DNA from: Oryzias latipes
Taxonomy: Eukaryota; Chordata; Actinopteri; Beloniformes; Adrianichthyidae
Assembly (NCBI RefSeq): GCF_002234675.1
Contig: NC_019877.2
Span: 4,309,041-4,373,040, forward strand
Length of the DNA stretch: 64,000 nucleotides
Direction: 5' to 3'
Under the pieces are notes generated by a model. That model did no database searches. It saw only the letters and a list, made by a program, of their open reading frames with translations, and was not told where the DNA came from. The translations under genes and the position numbers were made by a program. Every line of letters starts with the position of its first letter. Position 1 is the stretch's first letter. Below, piece by piece: positions 59,400 through 64,000 of this stretch.

Positions 59400-60000
59400 A
59401 CAACAGCTAAGATGACCACCAGAGTGATGCATGCAAACGGGGCTTCAGCTCCACGATTCTGTTTTGTACCAAATCCAGCAAAAAAGAAAAAAATACAGCA
59501 GCAGGTTGAAACCTATGGTCTTACCTCCCCCCCCCAGCTTGATATCCAGGCCCTCCAAGGAGTTGGCAGAGTCCCCTTCCTCCAGAGAGAGCCTTCCAAA
59601 CAGGCTGCCAGCCATACCTCACCACAGGCACACACTCACACACCCAAAGCTAGATCAGGAGCAGCGTGAGAAACCTCCACTCCCTCTCTGTCACCGATTC
59701 TCTCCCTCTTTTTTGCCGAAAGGAGCTGGCGGCTCGCTCCTCCGTTTTCCACCTGCTCCTGACGTGAATGTGTAAAAAAGCTCTGCTTGGCTGAGCGACT
59801 CCTCTTCTGCATGAATGAAAGGAGACGAGAGAAGACTCGGAGCGTGAGAGAGGCGGTGGGGGAGACAGGAGGAAAGAGGGAGGGAGTTATGATGCTTTCT
59901 CGAGAAGGAAGAACAGGAGGCGGGAGCAATTCTCCCCAGGTTTTCCCTGCGGGGGTCAACCGAGGCAAGCAGAGGGTTGGTTTGTGGGAGGTGATGCGTG
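59400..60000 (-). promoter_or_regulatory. Candidate mpp2 promoter / first exon region
   Basis: This is the most GC-rich, non-repetitive stretch upstream of the known mpp2 exons. On the minus strand it reads like a 5' UTR and offers a donor-like CTGTGGTGAGGTATGG near 59615. No coding exon or TATA box was identified, so this is positional inference only. Confidence 0.25.
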
Positions 60001-60819
60001 GTTAAGCAAGTTAATAGATGGTGTAATTACTCAGTCCTCTCCATTACTTATGGGCAGCTTTTGTGACATTGGAGGATAGAAGGACAACTCTCACCATGCA
60101 TTGCATCAAAAACAAGCTCAAACAGCATTTTTCCCAACTTATGTTGAGTTTTTCCAGCGAAAATCAGATCAAAAGACAGGTGAGTATTATCCCCCAACAA
60201 GAAACAACTGTTGACTATTAATCTGGAAAGGTTATGAGGTCATTCCCCCAACATTTGGGGTAAATTATTTAATCAGGAAAGGAAAAATATGTAAGAGAGC
60301 TTCCAAACATCCCAGAACTAAAGCGCACCGGGAGGACCAGCTGACGGAAACTGCATGAACGTTTACAACTTTTCAGGCCTTGGATGAACAGATTTGATGA
60401 TCAGGGATTTGACAGTGCAGTCAGAGGAAGGAATAACACGGATGGATTTTGGAATTGTGTTCTCTTTGAAATACTTGCTCACCGTCACGTCTGAGACCAT
60501 CACTTATCTTAAATTATTTCAATCAGAGACTAATATGAACTGTGAAGGCCAACAAGCGAATGCAACACGTCAAAGATCGGCACAGCAGGAAGTGTAAAAC
60601 AGGAAGACGGAAGGAGGACAGAACGGCATCATCAAATAATGAAACTATGAGCAAACACTAGAAAACTCAGAGCTCTGTCGTAAAAGAGCGAAAAAAAAAC
60701 TCCTCCAAAATGATCATACAAACTATGAAATTCAAACAACGTGCAATAGCCTCATGTTATAAGTTCAATGATCAAAAATGAAGAGTTGGATAAAAAAATT
60801 CAAATCACGTTGGAAAAAT

Positions 60820-60946
60820 TGTCCATATGTGTGAGTGTGAATGGGTGTGTGATATGTGTGACCCTTCGCCCATAAATGGCCGGGATAGGTTCCAGCAGCC
60901 CCGTGACCCCAAAAGGGATAAACCGAAGAAGATGAATGAATGAAGT
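60820..60946 (-). repeat. Reverse copy of the 32446-32776 repeat
   Basis: The reverse complement reads TTCATTCATTCATCTTCTTC, then GGGGTCACGGGGCTGCTGG and TCCCGGCCATTTATGGGCG, matching the left half of the split repeat at 32.4 kb. Confidence 0.65.
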
Positions 60947-62852
60947 TAGAAAACATTTTATTATTATGTTTAACTCAAAACCTTAAAGTTAAAAAGGATG
61001 CAGGTCTTGAGTCTCATGCACAACAAACAGTAAAGCTCATTCCCGGACAGACAAACGCATAAAAAGAGATGTGGACACCTTATCCATACTTTACAAACAA
61101 TATAAAAAAAAAAAAATGTCTGCCTCATTAGTAAAACAGCAACCCGTCGTATGCTGATATATCCTGTCTCTTCACACAGCCTCAAAGAGACATAAAGTTT
61201 TTAAATTTCAAATGAAAGTTGTTTTTCTTCTCTACATGACTTAAAAGGAGAAGATGTGCTTAAACAACTTTTTGTTTTCTGTAGGACAATCTGATCTCAG
61301 ACAGCAGCAACTTATGTATTTCTGGTAATAAATCCTCAGATGCAACACTTTTCTACACACAAACAAAAAAAACTCAACTGCAGGAGTAAAAAGTAAAAAT
61401 GTATTTAGATTAAATCCATTTTTCTTCAAAACAACAAAACTTCTAACAAAAGAAACTGTAAAATTAAGACAAAAAACAATTGCTTTAATAACAAATTCAA
61501 AAGCAATTAGTAGATTACTAAGAACAATACGTGTTTGAAATTAACTTTACTAAAAGGGAGGGGGGTTGACTATGCTAAAAGAACAAGAAAAGCTTAATTT
61601 TTAGATGTAATGTTTACATGTTTGCAAGTGTTCGCCTGGTGTGTGAAGAACAAATTAAAGAATCAGCAAAAATCCTTTCATTGCTTCTTATTGTGAATTA
61701 ATAAATAATCGACAGAGGAATGCTGTTAGTGGATGCAAAAACATCAGTCATAAAGAGAACGTGCACTGTACAGCTGTCAATGCGTGGATCTTCAAAACTA
61801 AGAAATATCTGCTTGACGCACTTATCAACCAGTTTGTTTTCACCTTTTAGTGTGGCATTTTACACCAGCATGGTAGAAGTTTCTACTGTAAGACACACTA
61901 ACCAGACAACAGTTCATTGGATAAATTGGCCCAACAGAGGGGGGTTTGTTGTAGCAAGAGATCTCCAAAACTTGCTTTTAAAATATAATAATGACATTAA
62001 GAAAAATCTGATCATTGCCTAAAAGACATGTTCTCCTGTTTCAGTCTTCTGCTGTGAGCAGGGTCTAAAAAGCAGCTGGAGCTTCGCTTTATTGCTACTC
62101 TCTGCAGGAAGTCATTATCTAAATGTAAAACATTTCAAGGCTGTAGAGCAAAAGAAAAATTTTGAAGAAATAAGTCTGTCAAATGATACAATTACTGGAC
62201 GAGTGGAAGATCTGGACAGAAACCTCCGACCTCAACTGGGAAAACATCTGGAGGGCCCTAACTGTACAAATGACACTTGGTCATTCAAGTTATTAAAAAC
62301 AACTTTTTCTGTTTATCCATTTTTTTTCACAAAAATTGGCCCCCAGTCTAATGTCGAGTTCTTAAGTTGGACCTCCGCTACAAAAACGTTGAGAACCCCT
62401 GCTCTCCCGTCTTAGTTCCGTTGAGACTTTGAGGGCAGCAGCTCCTCACACGTCTCACAATTTCTCATCTAGAAATAATGGGGGAAAAAAAGCAAATTTC
62501 TAGGTCTCCTGCTGCAGCTAAGCATATGTCTAAGTTCTCTATTCACTAGTACAGAGTTCCCTCTTTTATTCCAGGAGTTGTAAGTTACGATCTAAAAAGA
62601 ACCCGTGATCGGTGAAATCCACACAGTAAAACACAACACACTACAAACTACTTTTCTCAGACAGACATGATCGTTTTCACCCCTTTCTTTTGTTTAAATT
62701 ATTAAAGTTCAAACCTCCGTAGAAATTTAGTCCAGGATCTTAGGATGAAAACAAAGATCTGATCGCGATCAAAGATTTCTGCAGATCTGAAGAGCTCAGC
62801 GTTTCTGAACAGGAGGAACGGCACCAAGGAGATTGATTGACAAGGTTTTCAG
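60947..62852. other. Intergenic, no gene seen
   Basis: AT-rich sequence. The frames at 61720-62022 and 62092-62415 show no splice support or domain. Confidence 0.4.
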
Positions 62853-62915
62853 CCAATAAGGACACAGAACAGTGTGCGCTGTTGGAAGAAAAAAAAAGCA
62901 TGATCCCTATAAAAG
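62853..62915 (+). promoter_or_regulatory. CCAAT and TATA promoter
   Basis: CCAAT at 62853-62857 and TATAAAAG at 62908-62915 (in CCCTATAAAAGGG) are spaced 50 bp apart, the classic -80/-30 arrangement. This predicts a start site near 62940, about 450 bp before the open frame at 63393. Confidence 0.55.
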
Positions 62916-63234
62916 GGTGAGTGATGTGTCTGCTAAACACCTGATCAAACACACGGCTGAGTCTGAGCTGACTGATCAGGAAGTGTACTTTAGGAAACTC
63001 CTTTTTTTTTAAATTGCTAAATGTTACATTTACATTTGAATTTGCTTATTGGTGGGTTTGGGCCAGCTGGTGCTCCTGGGCTTCTTCTCAATGAAAGTGC
63101 TGTTCACAAATGAAGCTGCACGTGGCATAAGGCGCCCGACATTCTTCAACCGTGGTAGGGGTGGGGTGGGGGGGTGGGTTCTCCATATTCGCAGATCCTG
63201 CATTTAAATACTGTAAACGGTAAAAAATACTGTG

Positions 63235-63298
63235 ATTCAGAGATGACATCGTTCAGAGATGACATCATTCAGAGATGACATCATTCAGAGATGACATG
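63235..63298. repeat. Four tandem 16-bp units containing TGACATC
   Basis: ATTCAGAGATGACATC is repeated at 63235, 63251, 63267 and 63283 with one base change in each of two units. Each carries a TGACATCA/G core resembling an ATF/AP-1 half site. Confidence 0.9.
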
Positions 63299-63301
63299 AT
63301 G

Positions 63302-63350
63302 TAATGACATTATATGATGTCATTAGTTGTTGATATTACATCATATCAAC
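63302..63350. repeat. Two adjacent inverted repeats
   Basis: TAATGACAT/ATGTCATTA (63302-63325, 6-base loop) and GTTGATAT/ATATCAAC (63329-63350, 6-base loop) are perfect and lie back to back between the tandem repeat and the open frame. Confidence 0.85.
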
Positions 63351-63392
63351 AAAACGTGACAATGTAATGATGCCATTTTGCATCATGGCACA

Positions 63393-64000
63393 ATGGGATT
63401 TAAATGTATGAATACTCCACAAAACTCAGCATTCCTTCACTTCAATAGCAGCCAAAGAAATCAGCGATCAAGAATGATGCAACAGGAAGAAAACGCTACA
63501 CGAGACTGGGCCTATATTGTTGAAAATGAGAGTGACATTGTCTTGGATGACGACTTTTACAAGATGATTGTCTTCCCCGAGGAAAGTTCCAGAGAGGACA
63601 CTAGCATGGACTCTCCCATCCCCCAAGACGATTCATCTCAAATCTCTGATGGTGACAGGAACTTCAGTCAGAGTGACTTTGAAGGTGATCTGGAGTTCTA
63701 TTACACGATGTCACCTGACAATAGTTACAGCGATGAGCACACCGATGAGCACAGTCTGGACTCTCCCACCCCCAGAGAATATCCATTTGGACCCTCTGAT
63801 TCTGAGATTACAGATAGTGGAGATGACAATTCAAGTGATTCTGATTCAGAAGACTCAACATCAGTGGAGTCTCAAGGAGAAACTGATGTCAACAATGTTA
63901 ATGGATTGATCTCACAGCGCAATAAGTTAAAAATGTGTTTAGCTAAGACGGAAAAGAACATCGCAAAGAAACTGGGCCTCATAAAGAAATATGAGCAGGA
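63393..64000 (+). CDS. Acidic serine-rich protein of unknown function, 3' end outside the window
   Basis: An uninterrupted plus-strand frame runs from the codon after a stop at 63357-63359 to the window edge, over 200 codons. In-frame ATGs are at 63393, 63408 and 63474 (MMQQEEN), and the last gives at least 175 residues. The product is rich in D, E and S, with SDSEITDSGDD, SSDSDSEDS and a twice-used DSP[IT]P phrase, then turns lysine-rich near the edge (KMCLAKTEKNIAKKLGLIKK). I recognise no domain. Bias toward GAx and AGx codons with no stops argues for a real gene. It lies 450 bp after a CCAAT/TATA promoter, so it may be the first coding exon. Confidence 0.6.
   Translation, partial: MGFKCMNTPQNSAFLHFNSSQRNQRSRMMQQEENATRDWAYIVENESDIVLDDDFYKMIVFPEESSREDTSMDSPIPQDDSSQISDGDRNFSQSDFEGDLEFYYTMSPDNSYSDEHTDEHSLDSPTPREYPFGPSDSEITDSGDDNSSDSDSEDSTSVESQGETDVNNVNGLISQRNKLKMCLAKTEKNIAKKLGLIKKYEQ

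Noticed and set aside
63568-63909. 113-codon frame on the plus strand
   Set aside because: It is an out-of-register shadow of the longer frame 63393-64000, whose composition is coherent. This one has T/S/P-rich noise.
1-64000. tRNA, rRNA, snRNA genes or CRISPR arrays
   Set aside because: No cloverleaf-compatible A/B boxes, rRNA phrases or spaced repeat arrays were noticed by eye; a covariance-model scan would be needed to exclude small RNAs.

Overview
The window is teleost-fish nuclear DNA. It has AT-rich introns and intergenic DNA, vertebrate splice signals, multi-exon genes of vertebrate families, and a dense load of fish-type transposons (BEL/Pao LTR element, Tc1/mariner, hAT-like, LINE tails, several MITE-like families). 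A percomorph such as a medaka relative fits the repeats, but I cannot confirm the species. There is no prokaryotic, organellar or CRISPR content.

Layout. 1-13.4 kb is repeat-rich and has no host gene. Its main occupant is a complete, minus-strand BEL/Pao retrotransposon (4053-10869) with two 377-bp LTRs and a 5-bp target-site duplication, inserted into an older repeat that recurs at 18.6-19.7 kb. 13.4-18.5 kb holds a 12-exon minus-strand angiotensin-converting-enzyme-like gene that encodes one catalytic domain, has a signal peptide and stops before any membrane anchor. 20.2-24.9 kb holds a plus-strand abi3-like gene (Abl interactor/WAVE complex) that ends after its proline-rich region with no SH3 domain. 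25.8-30.0 kb holds two adjacent plus-strand genes, predicted by me from splice signals, for small single-pass membrane proteins with PPxY motifs. They share exon number and intron phases and look like a tandem duplicate pair. 32.2-45.6 kb holds the minus-strand MAGUK gene mpp2 (L27, PDZ, SH3, hook, guanylate-kinase-like), whose 5' end was not found. 45.6-62.8 kb is probably mpp2 first-intron and upstream DNA full of MITE-like repeats. At the right edge a CCAAT/TATA pair (62853-62915) precedes a long open frame (63393 to beyond 64000) for an acidic, serine-rich protein that I do not recognise.

No operon logic applies. abi3 and mpp2 both encode cytoskeleton or scaffold adaptors and the PPxY proteins look like membrane adaptors for WW-domain proteins, but nothing in the sequence shows that these genes act together. 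The most notable points are the secreted-type single-domain ACE, the SH3-less abi3, the paralogous PPxY gene pair, the new gene start at the right edge, and a BEL element whose LTRs are nearly identical although its coding region carries many lesions. Exon limits are by-eye splice calls checked for phase continuity.
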